Below, piece after piece: positions 47,467 to 58,108 of a DNA stretch of 64,000 nt. Position 1 is the stretch's first letter, and every line of letters begins with the position of its first letter. Source of the DNA: Alphaproteobacteria bacterium (GTDB taxonomy: Bacteria > Pseudomonadota > Alphaproteobacteria > CADEGL01); NCBI GenBank assembly GCA_026400755.1, contig JAPLOM010000035.1:12195-76194 (forward strand), read 5' to 3'. The notes under the pieces were generated by a model. The model was not told the DNA's origin and did not search any database. It saw nothing but the letters and a program-made list of their open reading frames with translations. The translations under genes and the position numbers were made by a program.

Positions 47467-48477
47467 ATGCCGACGTTCCGCATGGCCCTGGCCGCCTTCG
47501 CTCTGGTTCTGTCCGGCTTATTTCCGGCCGCTCACGCAGCAGAGGGCACGATCCTGAACGTCTCCTACGATCCAACGCGCAAGCTGTATCAGGATTTCAA
47601 CAAGGCCTTCGTCGCGCACTGGAAGAAGACGTCCGGCGAGGACCTCACCGTCAAGCAATCCCACGGCGGCTCAGGCAAGCAGGCCCGCTCCGTCGTCGAT
47701 GGGCTGCAGGCCGACGTGGTCACCCTGGCCCTCTCCTACGACATCGACGCCATCGCGGAGGAGAGCAAGCTCATCCCCGCCGACTGGCAGAAGCGCCTGC
47801 CCAACAACAGCGCGCCTTATACCTCGACCATCGTGTTCCTGGTCCGCAAGGGCAACCCCAAGGGCATCAAGGATTGGGACGACCTGGCCAAACCCGGCAT
47901 CCAGGTGATTACACCCAACCCCAAGACCTCGGGCGGCGCGCGTTGGAACTATCTCGCGGCGTGGGGCTATGCCCTAAGGAAGAATGGCAACGACGAGAAG
48001 AAAGCGCGCGAGTTCGTCGAGGCCATCTACAAGAACGTGCCCGTGCTGGATTCGGGCGCGCGCGGCTCGACCACCACCTTCGCCCAGCGCGGCATCGGCG
48101 ACGTTTTCATCTCATGGGAAAACGAAGCCTTCCTGGCCGTTGCCGAAATCGGCAAGGACAAGGTTGAGATCGTCGTACCCTCAATCAGCATCCTGGCGGA
48201 GCCGCCCGTCACAGTCGTCGACGGAGTTGCGGACAAGCGCGGCACCCGCAAGGTGGCCGAGGAGTACCTAAAGTTCTGGTACACCCCCGAGGGCCAAGAC
48301 ATCGCCGGGCGCAACTACTATCGCCCGCGGTCGGCCGAGGCGCTGGCGAAATACAAGGACCACTTCGCAAACGTGGCCCTGTTCACCATCGACGAACAGT
48401 TCGGCGGCTGGCAGAAAGCCCAGAAGACACATTTCGCGGATGGCGGTATCTTCGACCAGCTTTACAAGCCTAAGTGA
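47467..48477 (+). CDS. Sulfate ABC transporter substrate-binding protein (Sbp/CysP)
   Basis: [66 protein letters not shown]. Confidence 0.94.
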   Translation: MPTFRMALAAFALVLSGLFPAAHAAEGTILNVSYDPTRKLYQDFNKAFVAHWKKTSGEDLTVKQSHGGSGKQARSVVDGLQADVVTLALSYDIDAIAEESKLIPADWQKRLPNNSAPYTSTIVFLVRKGNPKGIKDWDDLAKPGIQVITPNPKTSGGARWNYLAAWGYALRKNGNDEKKAREFVEAIYKNVPVLDSGARGSTTTFAQRGIGDVFISWENEAFLAVAEIGKDKVEIVVPSISILAEPPVTVVDGVADKRGTRKVAEEYLKFWYTPEGQDIAGRNYYRPRSAEALAKYKDHFANVALFTIDEQFGGWQKAQKTHFADGGIFDQLYKPK

Positions 48478-48484
48478 GGACTTC

Positions 48485-49336
48485 TTGACGGTCGGTCGGG
48501 GAACCATCTCCCCGGTGCGGTCCAGCGTGATCCCGGGCTTCGGGCCCACGCTGGGCTTCACCATGTTCTACCTGTCGCTTCTGGTCCTGCTTCCCCTGAT
48601 CGCGCTTTTCTTGCGTCCGATCGGGATGGGCGGGGAGAAGTTCGTCGCGATTCTTTTCGATAGCCGGGTGTTGGCGGCGCTGCGCTTGAGCTTCGGCGGC
48701 GCTCTGGTGGCTGCCGGCGTCAACGCGTTCGCCGGGCTCCTTTTGGCTTGGGTTCTCGTGCGCTACGAGTTTCCCGGCCGGCGGGTGGTGGACGCCATCG
48801 TCGATCTGCCCTTCGCGCTGCCGACCGCCGTCGCCGGCATCGCACTCACCGCCTTGTACGCGCCCAACGGCTGGATCGGCGAACTTCTCGCGCCCTTGGA
48901 CATCAAGGTGGCGTTCACGCCGCTGGGCGTGATGGTGGCCATGGTTTTCATCGGCGTGCCCTTCGTCGTGCGGACCGTGCAACCGGTCTTGCAGGAAGCC
49001 GACCAGGAGGTCGACGATGCAGCCTCATCACTGGGCGCGTCCCGCTGGCTGATCTTCCGCCGCATTATCCTGCCCACCATCCTGCCTTCGCTGACCACCG
49101 GTTTCGCGCTGGCCTTCGCGCGCGCGGTCGGTGAATACGGCTCGATCATCTTCATCGCAGGCAACATTCCGGGCGTGTCCGAGATCGCGCCGCTCCTGAT
49201 CGTCACCAAGCTCGAGCAATACGATTACCAGGGCGCCACCGCCATCGCAGCCGTCATGCTTGTGGCATCGTTCGTCATCCTCTTCGTCATCAACGGGCTT
49301 CAGAAATGGCAGCAGTCGCGCATCGGCCGCGCGTGA
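48485..49336 (+). CDS. cysT: Sulfate ABC transporter permease CysT
   Basis: [27 protein letters not shown]; binding-protein-dependent permease motif. Start uncertain. Confidence 0.92.
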   Translation: MTVGRGTISPVRSSVIPGFGPTLGFTMFYLSLLVLLPLIALFLRPIGMGGEKFVAILFDSRVLAALRLSFGGALVAAGVNAFAGLLLAWVLVRYEFPGRRVVDAIVDLPFALPTAVAGIALTALYAPNGWIGELLAPLDIKVAFTPLGVMVAMVFIGVPFVVRTVQPVLQEADQEVDDAASSLGASRWLIFRRIILPTILPSLTTGFALAFARAVGEYGSIIFIAGNIPGVSEIAPLLIVTKLEQYDYQGATAIAAVMLVASFVILFVINGLQKWQQSRIGRA

Positions 49337-50193
49337 AGGCGGCGGGCCATTTTAGGCACCGCCAGGAATCCGCGTTCGCGCGCTGGCTCCTGACCGGTGT
49401 GGCCCTGGCGTTCGTGGCAGCCTTCCTACTGCTGCCGTTAGTCATTGTCTTCGTGCAGGCGCTGGAGAAAGGCGTCGCCTTCTACTTCCAGGCCATCCTG
49501 GAGCCCGACGCACTGGCCGCGGTCCGGCTCACCCTACTGGTCGCCGTGATCTCGGTGCCGCTCAATACCCTGTTCGGCCTGGCGGCCGCCTGGTGCATCG
49601 CCAAGTTCGAGTTTCGGGGCAAAAGCCTCCTGATTGCGCTGATAGATCTGCCGTTCTCGGTTTCGCCTGTGATCTCGGGCCTGGTCTTCATCCTTCTGTT
49701 CGGTCTGCAGGGATGGTTCGGCGCATGGCTCAAAGCCCATGATGTCGAGATCATCTTCGCCGTGCCCGGCATCGTGCTCGCCACCATGTTCGTCACCTTC
49801 CCCTTCGTCGCACGCGAACTGATCCCCCTCATGGAAGAACAGGGCAAGGAAGAAGAGGAAGTGGCCCATTCGCTCGGCGCCAACGGCTGGCAGATTTTCC
49901 GGCGCGTGACCCTGCCTAACGTCAAATGGGGGCTTCTGTATGGCGTGCTGCTCTGCAACGCACGCGCGATGGGCGAGTTCGGCGCCGTCTCGGTCGTCTC
50001 GGGGCATATCCGGGGCGAGACCAATACGATGCCGCTGCATGTCGAGATTTTGTACAACGAATATAATTTCGCGGGTGCCTTCGCGGTGGCCTCGCTTCTC
50101 GCGCTGCTGGCGGTCGTCACGCTGATCGCGAAAAGCGCGCTGGAGTGGCGTGATGAACGCGCTGCGGCCGCGCGGTTGAAGGCGCCAGTATGA
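49306..50193 (+). CDS. cysW: Sulfate ABC transporter permease CysW
   Basis: [49 protein letters not shown]. Confidence 0.93.
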   Translation: MAAVAHRPRVKAAGHFRHRQESAFARWLLTGVALAFVAAFLLLPLVIVFVQALEKGVAFYFQAILEPDALAAVRLTLLVAVISVPLNTLFGLAAAWCIAKFEFRGKSLLIALIDLPFSVSPVISGLVFILLFGLQGWFGAWLKAHDVEIIFAVPGIVLATMFVTFPFVARELIPLMEEQGKEEEEVAHSLGANGWQIFRRVTLPNVKWGLLYGVLLCNARAMGEFGAVSVVSGHIRGETNTMPLHVEILYNEYNFAGAFAVASLLALLAVVTLIAKSALEWRDERAAAARLKAPV

Positions 50194-51260
50194 AGATCGA
50201 GATCAAGAGCCTATCGAAGTCGTTTGGCGACTTTCGCGCGCTGCACGACATCGACCTGACGATCGAAAGCGGTGAACTGGTCACGCTTCTCGGACCCTCG
50301 GGCTCGGGCAAGACCACGCTGTTGCGCATCATCGGCGGATTGGAAAGTCCGGACAGCGGCTCCGTCTGGTTCGACGGACACGACGCGACCGAGCGCAGCG
50401 CCCGCGACCGACGAGTGGGTTTCGTGTTCCAGCACTATGCCCTGTTCCGCAACATGTCGGTCTTCGACAACGTGGCCTTCGGTCTGCACGTCCGGCCAAA
50501 CCGCCCGTCAAAGAAGGAGATCGCCGAGCGCGTCGATCACCTTTTGGCGCTGGTCCAGATGCGCGGCTTCGAGCGGCGGCGGCCATCGCAGCTTTCCGGC
50601 GGCCAGCGGCAGCGTGTGGCCCTGGCCCGCGCGCTCGCGGTGGAGCCCAAGGTGCTTCTGCTTGACGAACCGTTCGGCGCCCTGGACGCCCAGGTCCGGC
50701 GTGAGTTGCGCCGCTGGCTCCGCCATCTGCACGACGAGATGAACGTAACAGGCGTCTTCGTCACCCACGACCAGGACGAGGCGCTGGAGGTGGCCGACCG
50801 AGTCGTGGTGATGAACAAGGGCGCCATCGAGCAGGTCGGCGTGCCGATGGAGATCTACGACAAGCCCGCCACGCCCTTCGTCTACCAGTTTATCGGTAAC
50901 GTGAACCGGGTGCCGTGCGTGATCGCGGGCGGCGAGGCTCGCCTGGGCACTCTGGCGCTTCCGCTGAATGGCGTGGACGCACCGGACGGCACACACGCCA
51001 CGGTTTTCTTCCGACCACACGACTTGAAGCTGGCGCCCGCGGGCGGCGCGAACGGGATTGCCGCCACCGTCCGCCATATCTCCGTGCTGGGCGCCAATGT
51101 CCGGATCGACCTGGCGGCTGACAACGACTTGCCGCTCGAAGCCGAACTTCCACGCGTTCAATTCGACGAATTGACGCTCAAGCAGGGCGACAAGGTCGTG
51201 GTGATCCCGAACGACCCGAAGATCTTTCCCGGCGCGGCGCCCGCGACATCGACGCCCTAG
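50190..51260 (+). CDS. cysA: Sulfate ABC transporter ATP-binding protein CysA
   Basis: [53 protein letters not shown]-terminal TOBE-like region. Confidence 0.94.
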   Translation: MKIEIKSLSKSFGDFRALHDIDLTIESGELVTLLGPSGSGKTTLLRIIGGLESPDSGSVWFDGHDATERSARDRRVGFVFQHYALFRNMSVFDNVAFGLHVRPNRPSKKEIAERVDHLLALVQMRGFERRRPSQLSGGQRQRVALARALAVEPKVLLLDEPFGALDAQVRRELRRWLRHLHDEMNVTGVFVTHDQDEALEVADRVVVMNKGAIEQVGVPMEIYDKPATPFVYQFIGNVNRVPCVIAGGEARLGTLALPLNGVDAPDGTHATVFFRPHDLKLAPAGGANGIAATVRHISVLGANVRIDLAADNDLPLEAELPRVQFDELTLKQGDKVVVIPNDPKIFPGAAPATSTP

Positions 51261-52951
51261 GCCAGCGCGGCGGGCACGTCGCCGAAGGCGTAATCCACCA
51301 TGCCGCGCGCGATCTCGCGCTCGCCCATGATGACGCGCTGGGCGCCGAGCTTGGACAAATGCTCAACCTCGGCGTCTGAATGGGCGCGCGCCACGATCTC
51401 GAGCGCGGGGTTGGCCTGGCGCGCCTCGGCCACGATCTGGCCGGCCTCGAAGCCGTTGGGCACGGCCACGAACATCCAGCGCGCCTGGGCCACATTCGCG
51501 GCCTCCACCAATGCGGCCGGTGGCAGCGGCCCCAGGATGGTTTCAGTGCCACGGGCGCGCAGGGCATCGACGATCTCCTTGCGCTCCTCGACCACCAGAT
51601 AAGGCTGGCCGCGCTCGGTCAGCGCCTCGCCCACCGCGCTGCCCACGCGGCCATAGCCGACGATGACAGCGTGGTTCGCGAGGATGGAGCGCGGCAACAC
51701 GGCGGCCTCAGGCATGGCCGCCGCGGCCATTCCGTCCGTGCCGTCGCGGCGTTCGATCCAGGGCTTCAGCCGGTCCAGCACGGTGAAGGCGAAGGGATTG
51801 AGGAAGATCGACAGGATCGCGCCGGCCAGGATCAGGTCGCGCGCGGCATCCGGGATGATCCCGAGCGCCACGCCCAGCCCCGCCAAGATGAACGAGAACT
51901 CGCCGATCTGCGCCAGGCTGGCCGAAATGGTCAGCGCGGTGCCCGTGCCGTGGCCGAACGCGCGCACGATCAGGAAAGCCGCGATCGATTTACCGAGAAC
52001 GATGATGAGCACGGTGGCCAACACCGGCCACCATTCGCGCACCACGATCATGGGATCGACCAGCATTCCGACCGAAACAAAGAACAGCACCGCGAACGCA
52101 TCGCGCAGCGGCAGCGTTTCCGACGCGGCCTGCGAGCTCAACTCCGATTCGGCCAGCATCATGCCGGCGAAAAACGCGCCGAGCGCAAAGGAGACGTCGA
52201 ACAGCAACGCCGCGCCGTAGGCCACGCCCAAGGCGATCGCCAGCACCGCCAAGCGGAACAGTTCGCGCGAGCCCGTGTGAGCGATGTAATGCAACAGCCA
52301 GGGGATGACGCGGCGACCCACGATCAGCATGAAGGCCACGAAAGCCGCGACCTTGCCGATGGTGATGGCCAGCACGATCGCCAGTTCCTTCGTGCTGGGA
52401 TCGGCCGCCCCGCCTTCGCCCGGCACCAGAAAGCCCGCCATGGCGGGCAGCATCACCAGCGCCAGCACCATGGCCAGGTCCTCGACGATCAGCCAACCGA
52501 CGGCGATGCGCCCGCGCTCGGTTTCGACTAGGCGGCGTTCCTGCAGTGCGCGCAAAAGAACGACGGTGGAGGCAACCGAAAGCGCCAGGCCGAAGACAAG
52601 GCCCGCGCCAAGCGACCAGCCCAGCGCGTAGGAGAGGCCGACACCGAGCAAAGTCGCGATAGCGATCTGGGCCACCGCCCCGGGAATGGCGATGGCCTTC
52701 ACCGAGAGAAGGTCCTTCAGCGAGAAATGCAGTCCGACGCCGAACATCAGCAGGATGACGCCGATCTCGGCCAACTGGTTGGTCAACCCCTGGTCGATGA
52801 CCAGGCCGGGCGTGCCCGGCCCCACCATTACGCCGGCCAGGAGGTACCCGACCAAAGGCGAGATACGGAATCGGTTGGCGATGGCGCCCAGAATGAAGGC
52901 CAGGACCAGGCCGATGACGATGGCGGCGATGAGGGGCGCGTGGTGGGGCAT
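51257..52951 (-). CDS. Monovalent cation:proton antiporter-2 (CPA2, YbaL/KefB-type) with TrkA-N domain
   Basis: [64 protein letters not shown]. Confidence 0.92.
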   Translation of the reverse strand: MPHHAPLIAAIVIGLVLAFILGAIANRFRISPLVGYLLAGVMVGPGTPGLVIDQGLTNQLAEIGVILLMFGVGLHFSLKDLLSVKAIAIPGAVAQIAIATLLGVGLSYALGWSLGAGLVFGLALSVASTVVLLRALQERRLVETERGRIAVGWLIVEDLAMVLALVMLPAMAGFLVPGEGGAADPSTKELAIVLAITIGKVAAFVAFMLIVGRRVIPWLLHYIAHTGSRELFRLAVLAIALGVAYGAALLFDVSFALGAFFAGMMLAESELSSQAASETLPLRDAFAVLFFVSVGMLVDPMIVVREWWPVLATVLIIVLGKSIAAFLIVRAFGHGTGTALTISASLAQIGEFSFILAGLGVALGIIPDAARDLILAGAILSIFLNPFAFTVLDRLKPWIERRDGTDGMAAAAMPEAAVLPRSILANHAVIVGYGRVGSAVGEALTERGQPYLVVEERKEIVDALRARGTETILGPLPPAALVEAANVAQARWMFVAVPNGFEAGQIVAEARQANPALEIVARAHSDAEVEHLSKLGAQRVIMGEREIARGMVDYAFGDVPAALA

Positions 52952-53038
52952 GGCGAGTGTGCCCCTCCCAAGGCACCGTTTATGAAGATGCTATGCGCCT
53001 AATGTAAAAGCCATGCGTCCAGCCGCATAGAAATTTCC

Positions 53039-54277
53039 TCAATACCGCCGGTCGATGCGGTACGGGTTCATGTCGATGGGCATCTGTTGGTCACTCATCA
53101 GTTGCGCCATCAGGCGGCCGGTGATGCCACCGGTGGTCAGGCCCATGTGGCTGTGGCCGAAGGCGTAGAAGACGTTCTTGTGGTGGGGCGAGCGCCCCAT
53201 GACCGGAATCGAATCGGGCGTCAGCGGCCGTTCGCCGAACCATTCGGTCATGCCCTCGGTGTTGAGGTCGGGAAGCACGCGCTTGCCCCACGCCAGCACC
53301 ATTTTGGCCTGGCTCCAGTCGGCCGGCGCGTCCACGCCGGGGAAAGCCGAGGCACCCACGATGCGCACGCCGATGTTGAGCGTCGAGATCGCGACCTTGG
53401 CCGAGCCCACGACCACCAGATGCCGCGTCTCGAGCCCCGCGTTCGGCAGAGTGACGTGATAGCCGCGCTGGCTTTCCAGCGGCACCTTGCTGCCGAGCTG
53501 GGCGGCCATCCTCTTCGACCAGACGCCCGCAGCGATCAGGATCTTGTCGCCCGAGTAATTCCCCTTATCCGTGACGACGGCACTGACACCGTCCGCGCCT
53601 TTCTCGAAGCCGCGCACCTCGGCCTGCACGAAATTGGCGCCCCGTTCGCGTAGATGCTTCGCGAGGCCCGCGGAGATGTCGAAGGGGTTGGCGACGGAAT
53701 GCCAGTCTGGTTCCAGCACGGCCGCCTTCCAGTCGCGCGAGACCGCGGGCTCCGACTGGCGCAGCTCGTCGTCGTTGAGCCGGTGGAACTCCAGACCCGC
53801 GTTGCGGCGGCTGTTCCAGAACGGCATGTCCTTATCGAGCGTCGCGTCGTCCTTGTAGACCCAGAGCCCGCCATTGTGCCGGACCAGCGGCATCAGACCG
53901 GCGTCCTTGAACAACGGCTCCCACGCCTCGTAGGCGGGCGGCATGAAGGCGGCCAGCGCCTCGCTGCATTCCTTCACCCGCTCGGGCCGGCAGTTGCGGA
54001 AGAACTGGTACATGAACGGCAACAGTGCCGGCATATGCGACCAACGGAATGAGACCGGCCCTTCAGGGTCCAAGTAGTATTTAATGTATTTCTTCATCAG
54101 GCCGGGCATGGCCAGCGGCGCCACGAACGTGTTCGCGATACCGCCCGCGTTGCCGTAGGAGGTGGCGCGGCCTGGCTCGACCCGATCGATTAACGTCACC
54201 TCGTGGCCGAAACGCGTCAGATAGCTGGCGCAGCCGAGCCCGATGACACCCGAACCGATCACGATGATTTTCGACAT
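53039..54277 (-). CDS. D-amino-acid dehydrogenase-like FAD-dependent oxidoreductase
   Basis: KIIVIGSGVIGLGCASYLTRFGHEVTLIDRVEPGRATSYGNAGGI; GHSHMGLTTGGITGRL. Confidence 0.88.
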   Translation of the reverse strand: MSKIIVIGSGVIGLGCASYLTRFGHEVTLIDRVEPGRATSYGNAGGIANTFVAPLAMPGLMKKYIKYYLDPEGPVSFRWSHMPALLPFMYQFFRNCRPERVKECSEALAAFMPPAYEAWEPLFKDAGLMPLVRHNGGLWVYKDDATLDKDMPFWNSRRNAGLEFHRLNDDELRQSEPAVSRDWKAAVLEPDWHSVANPFDISAGLAKHLRERGANFVQAEVRGFEKGADGVSAVVTDKGNYSGDKILIAAGVWSKRMAAQLGSKVPLESQRGYHVTLPNAGLETRHLVVVGSAKVAISTLNIGVRIVGASAFPGVDAPADWSQAKMVLAWGKRVLPDLNTEGMTEWFGERPLTPDSIPVMGRSPHHKNVFYAFGHSHMGLTTGGITGRLMAQLMSDQQMPIDMNPYRIDRRY

Positions 54278-54356
54278 GGCGGCCTCTTCGTCGTGGATCG
54301 CACGATTATGCGATCCGAACCGCCGAGCCGGTCAACCCATCCCTATTGGAATGGGA

Positions 54357-55127
54357 TCACCGCGGCTTGGGCGTGTTCATGCGCGCAAAGACGCTGTCGA
54401 GGGCCTGACGGAACGGCGCGAGCCCGCCCGCCTCGCGCAAGATGCGCAGCGCCTGCTCATTGATGCCGCCAGGCGTAGCCGCGCGCCGGGCCAGTTCGGC
54501 AGGCGGGAGGTTTTGAGCCATGACAGCCAAGCAATGGATGAAGGCGCGCACATATTGTTCGGCGGCCTCATGCCCCACCCCGCCCGCCTCGGCCCAGCCC
54601 TGCCATTCCTCGATCAGGGCGGCGAAAGGCGAGATCAAGCCGGTCAGCGACCAAAGCCGGTGGAACGCGGCTTCGTCCGGCGCCGCCACGGGCGTGCCGA
54701 TGCGCGCCAGAAGCGCCTCGACGTCGTCGTTGCGCGGGAAATAGGCGATGGGACCAAGCCGCCGCGCGGCCGAGGGCAACGGCACGGCGCGCACCAGCAC
54801 CGCCGCCGGCTGGGTCAGCGCACGCATCTCCTCACGCGGATGCAGCGCCACCAGCGAGATCACCGTCTGCTCGGGGCGAAAGCGCAAGCCGCCCACGATT
54901 TTGGACGCCACCGGCGGGCGCACGGCCAGAAAGACGATGTCGCTGGCATCCACCACGCTCTGGTTATCGGCCGCGACTGCCACGTTGGCGAAACGCTTGG
55001 CCAGCATCGCCGCGTTCGTGGCGTTGCGCGGGGAGACCACGATGCGCTCGTCCAGCAAAGGCGCCGAGCACAGGCCTTCCACCATGGCCACCGTGATGTG
55101 GCCGGTGCCGACGAAGCCGAGGGTCAT
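54357..55127 (-). CDS. Pyrroline-5-carboxylate reductase-like protein
   Basis: MTLGFVGTGHITVAMVEGL; C-terminal GGINEQALRILREAGG (ProC PGG.T-like). Confidence 0.85.
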   Translation of the reverse strand: MTLGFVGTGHITVAMVEGLCSAPLLDERIVVSPRNATNAAMLAKRFANVAVAADNQSVVDASDIVFLAVRPPVASKIVGGLRFRPEQTVISLVALHPREEMRALTQPAAVLVRAVPLPSAARRLGPIAYFPRNDDVEALLARIGTPVAAPDEAAFHRLWSLTGLISPFAALIEEWQGWAEAGGVGHEAAEQYVRAFIHCLAVMAQNLPPAELARRAATPGGINEQALRILREAGGLAPFRQALDSVFARMNTPKPR

Positions 55128-55135
55128 GCCTGTTC

Positions 55136-56065
55136 CTATGCCTTACGGCCGCCGAAGACGGGCACGCGCCATTCCGGATGGCTGTTGTCGCGGCCGCGCA
55201 CGACATCCTCGAAGACCTTCCACAGGGATTTCGTGACGGGCCCGATCTCGCCCGTGCCGACAGGCAGCCGATCCACGCCCGTGACGGGCGTGATCTCGTA
55301 AGCCGAGCCGCAAAAGAACAGCTCGTCCGCGGCGTAGAGCTCCGTGCGGTCGATATCGCGCTCGACCACCTTGGTCCCCAGCTTGGATTGGAACAGCGAG
55401 AGCAGGCTGGCGCGCGTGACGCTTTCCAGGATGCCGCCCGTGACCGTCGGCGTCATGGGCACGCCATCGCGCACCATGATCAGGCATGCGCCGCCGCCCT
55501 CGGCCACCTTGCCGGCCTGAGTCAGGAAGATGGCCTCGTTATAGCCGTCGGCTCGCGCCTGCAGCAGGCCAAGCCGGGCGTTGGAATAGTTGGCACCCGT
55601 CTTCACGCGCGGCGGCATGGACGAATCGTCGATGCGCCGCCACGTGGCCACCTGGGCCGTCACCGCCTTCTGCTCCAGCGACTTGGCCGGCCGCTCCTCG
55701 GCCGAAGCCACGAAGACCACGGGCTCGACCGCGTCCATGAAACCCTCACCCGTGACGAAGGCCGTGAAACGCAGGTGGCAGTCCGTGCGGTGGTCGTTAC
55801 CCCGGATCATGTCGAGCAGCCAGGTTTCCCACTGTTCGACGGAGCTCTGCGTCTTGTAGCGCATGATCTTCATGCCCTGCTCCAGGCGGACCATGTGCTC
55901 GCGCATGCGGAAGACATAAAGCTCGCCTTGATCCGCGTTCCAGTAAGCGCGCAGCCCCTCGAAGACGTTGGCGCCGTACTTGAGCGCGGGCGACAGGACG
56001 TGGATGCGCGCGTCCTCGTAAGGCACGAGCTTGCCGTCCATGGAGATGTATTTCGATCGGGCCAT
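55136..56065 (-). CDS. Branched-chain amino acid aminotransferase (IlvE-like)
   Basis: VPYEDARIHVLSPALKYGANVFEGLRAYWN; YNEAIFLTQAGKVAEGGGACLIMVRDG. Confidence 0.92.
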   Translation of the reverse strand: MARSKYISMDGKLVPYEDARIHVLSPALKYGANVFEGLRAYWNADQGELYVFRMREHMVRLEQGMKIMRYKTQSSVEQWETWLLDMIRGNDHRTDCHLRFTAFVTGEGFMDAVEPVVFVASAEERPAKSLEQKAVTAQVATWRRIDDSSMPPRVKTGANYSNARLGLLQARADGYNEAIFLTQAGKVAEGGGACLIMVRDGVPMTPTVTGGILESVTRASLLSLFQSKLGTKVVERDIDRTELYAADELFFCGSAYEITPVTGVDRLPVGTGEIGPVTKSLWKVFEDVVRGRDNSHPEWRVPVFGGRKA

Positions 56066-56066
56066 G

Positions 56067-58106
56067 TCAGAAATCCTTGCAGAGTCTTAGGGAATCATAG
56101 ATCGCGGCGTGGATGTTGCGCGACGCCACGGCATCGCCCGCGCGGAACAGGCGGAACGTACCGGATGGATTGTTCACTGGCGTCTCGGCGCGGCCTTGCG
56201 CCAACACACGCAAATCCAATTCACCCTGATTCGAGGATAGCGGTTTGAGCGCATAGTAAAGGTCATCATTGGGCAGTGTGCCGTGCTCGGCCACCACCTG
56301 GTCGATGACGCGCTCTTCCTCCTGATGCGTGTATTCATTGCGCAGGACGGCCACCAGCCGGTTGCCCTCGCGATAGACCTTCATTAGGCGGATATCGGGC
56401 GTGATGACCACGCCCTTGCCGTACAGCTCGCGCAGATGGATCGGGTGGTTGGTCGCGCCGAACTCGACGCCGACATAGCGCTCGGGCGTGGCCAGCTCGA
56501 CCTGCGCGCCGCGCGCCGCCATGAACTCCGCCGTCGATGGTCCGGCATGGCCGGCCTGGTCGTCGAACATCAGCACGTTTTCGCCCGGCGCCACGCGCCC
56601 CTCCAGGATGTCCCAGGTCGAGACAGCCAATTCGGAGCCTTCGAACGCGCCCTTGTTGGCATGCCCGCCCGTGGCCACCACCACTTCGTCGGGCTTTTCC
56701 GCCAGCACCGCGTCGGCCGTGGCCTTGGTGTTGAGGCGGATGTCCACGCCATGCTTGCGCACCTGGCCGTCGAGCCAACGGGTGATACCGGACAAAGGCT
56801 CGCGCCACGTCGCCTTGGCCGCCACGTTCACCTGGCCGCCCGTGCGATCCGACGCCTCGAACAGCACGACGCGATGGCCGCGCTCGGCCGCAACGCGCGC
56901 GGCCTCCATGCCGGCCACGCCCGCGCCCGCGACCACGACACTTTTCCGCCGTTCCGCCTTGGCGATGACGTGGGGCATCGTGGCTTCGCGTCCCGTCGCG
57001 GGATTCTGGATGCACAACGCCTCGCCACCGACATAGATGCGGTCGATGCAGTAATTGGCGCCGACGCATTGGCGCACGTCGTCCACGCGCCCCTCGACCA
57101 GCTTGCGCATCATGTGCGGGTCGGTCAGGTGCGACCGCGTCATGGCGACCATATCGACATGACCTTCCTCCACCGCGCGCGCGGCGGTGGCCAGGTCGGA
57201 GATACGCCCGGCGTGGAAGATCGGAATATCCACCTCAGCCTTCAGCGCGCTGGCCAGATACAGGAACGGCGCGACCGGAAAAGCCATGTTGGCCATCAGA
57301 ACGGCCAGCGCGCGATAGTCCTTGGCCGCCGAGTGCATGACGTTCATGAAATCGACCATGCCCGACTTGGCGATCGTCTTGGCGATTTCCATACACTCGG
57401 ATTGATCGAGCCCATCCTTAATGAGTTCGTCCATGACGATGCGCACGCCGACGATGAAGTCCGGGCCGACCTGACGGCGCACCTCCTCCAGCACCTGCAT
57501 GCTGAAGCGCATGCGGTTCTCCAGGCTGCCGCCGTACTCGTCGGTACGCTTGTTGCTGTAGGGTGACCAGAACTGGACCATCAGGTGCGACGAGGAATAG
57601 GACAACTCGATCCCGTCCAGCCCGCCTTCCTTGCAGCGCCGCGCAGCCTGGCCGAAGTCGCGGATGATGCGCTTGAGGTCCCAATCTTCCATCGCCTTCG
57701 GAAACGACCGGTGCTCGGGCTCGCGCATGTGGCTGGGCGCCACCGGCGCCAGCCAGTCGCCCGAATCCCAGCGCGTGCGGCGGCCCATGTGGGTCAGCTG
57801 GCACATCAGCGCCGCGCCGTGCTTGTGCACGCGCTCCGAGAACGACTGGAAATGCGGAATGATCGCATCGTCGGTCACGGCCAACTGGCCGAAGGTCGCC
57901 GGACAGTCGGGCGACACCGTGGACGAGCCGCCGAACATGGTCAGGCCGATGCCGCCCTTGGCCTTTTCCTCGTGATAGAGCTGGTAACGTTCCTGCGGCA
58001 TCGCGTCCTTGGCATAGGCCGGCGCGTGCGAGGTGCTCATCACCCGGTTGCGGATGGTCAGGTGCTTGATCTTCAGCGGCTTCAGCAGCGCATCGTACTG
58101 GGCCAT
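56067..58106 (-). CDS. NADH:flavin oxidoreductase (OYE/trimethylamine-dehydrogenase-like, FMN + Fe-S + Rossmann domains)
   Basis: LTIRNRVMSTSHAPAYAKDAMPQERYQLYHEEKAKGGIGLTMFGGSSTVSPD; CVGANYCIDRIYVGGEALC; GAGVAGMEAARVAAERGHRVVLFE. Confidence 0.9.
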   Translation of the reverse strand: MAQYDALLKPLKIKHLTIRNRVMSTSHAPAYAKDAMPQERYQLYHEEKAKGGIGLTMFGGSSTVSPDCPATFGQLAVTDDAIIPHFQSFSERVHKHGAALMCQLTHMGRRTRWDSGDWLAPVAPSHMREPEHRSFPKAMEDWDLKRIIRDFGQAARRCKEGGLDGIELSYSSSHLMVQFWSPYSNKRTDEYGGSLENRMRFSMQVLEEVRRQVGPDFIVGVRIVMDELIKDGLDQSECMEIAKTIAKSGMVDFMNVMHSAAKDYRALAVLMANMAFPVAPFLYLASALKAEVDIPIFHAGRISDLATAARAVEEGHVDMVAMTRSHLTDPHMMRKLVEGRVDDVRQCVGANYCIDRIYVGGEALCIQNPATGREATMPHVIAKAERRKSVVVAGAGVAGMEAARVAAERGHRVVLFEASDRTGGQVNVAAKATWREPLSGITRWLDGQVRKHGVDIRLNTKATADAVLAEKPDEVVVATGGHANKGAFEGSELAVSTWDILEGRVAPGENVLMFDDQAGHAGPSTAEFMAARGAQVELATPERYVGVEFGATNHPIHLRELYGKGVVITPDIRLMKVYREGNRLVAVLRNEYTHQEEERVIDQVVAEHGTLPNDDLYYALKPLSSNQGELDLRVLAQGRAETPVNNPSGTFRLFRAGDAVASRNIHAAIYDSLRLCKDF

Positions 58107-58108
58107 GC

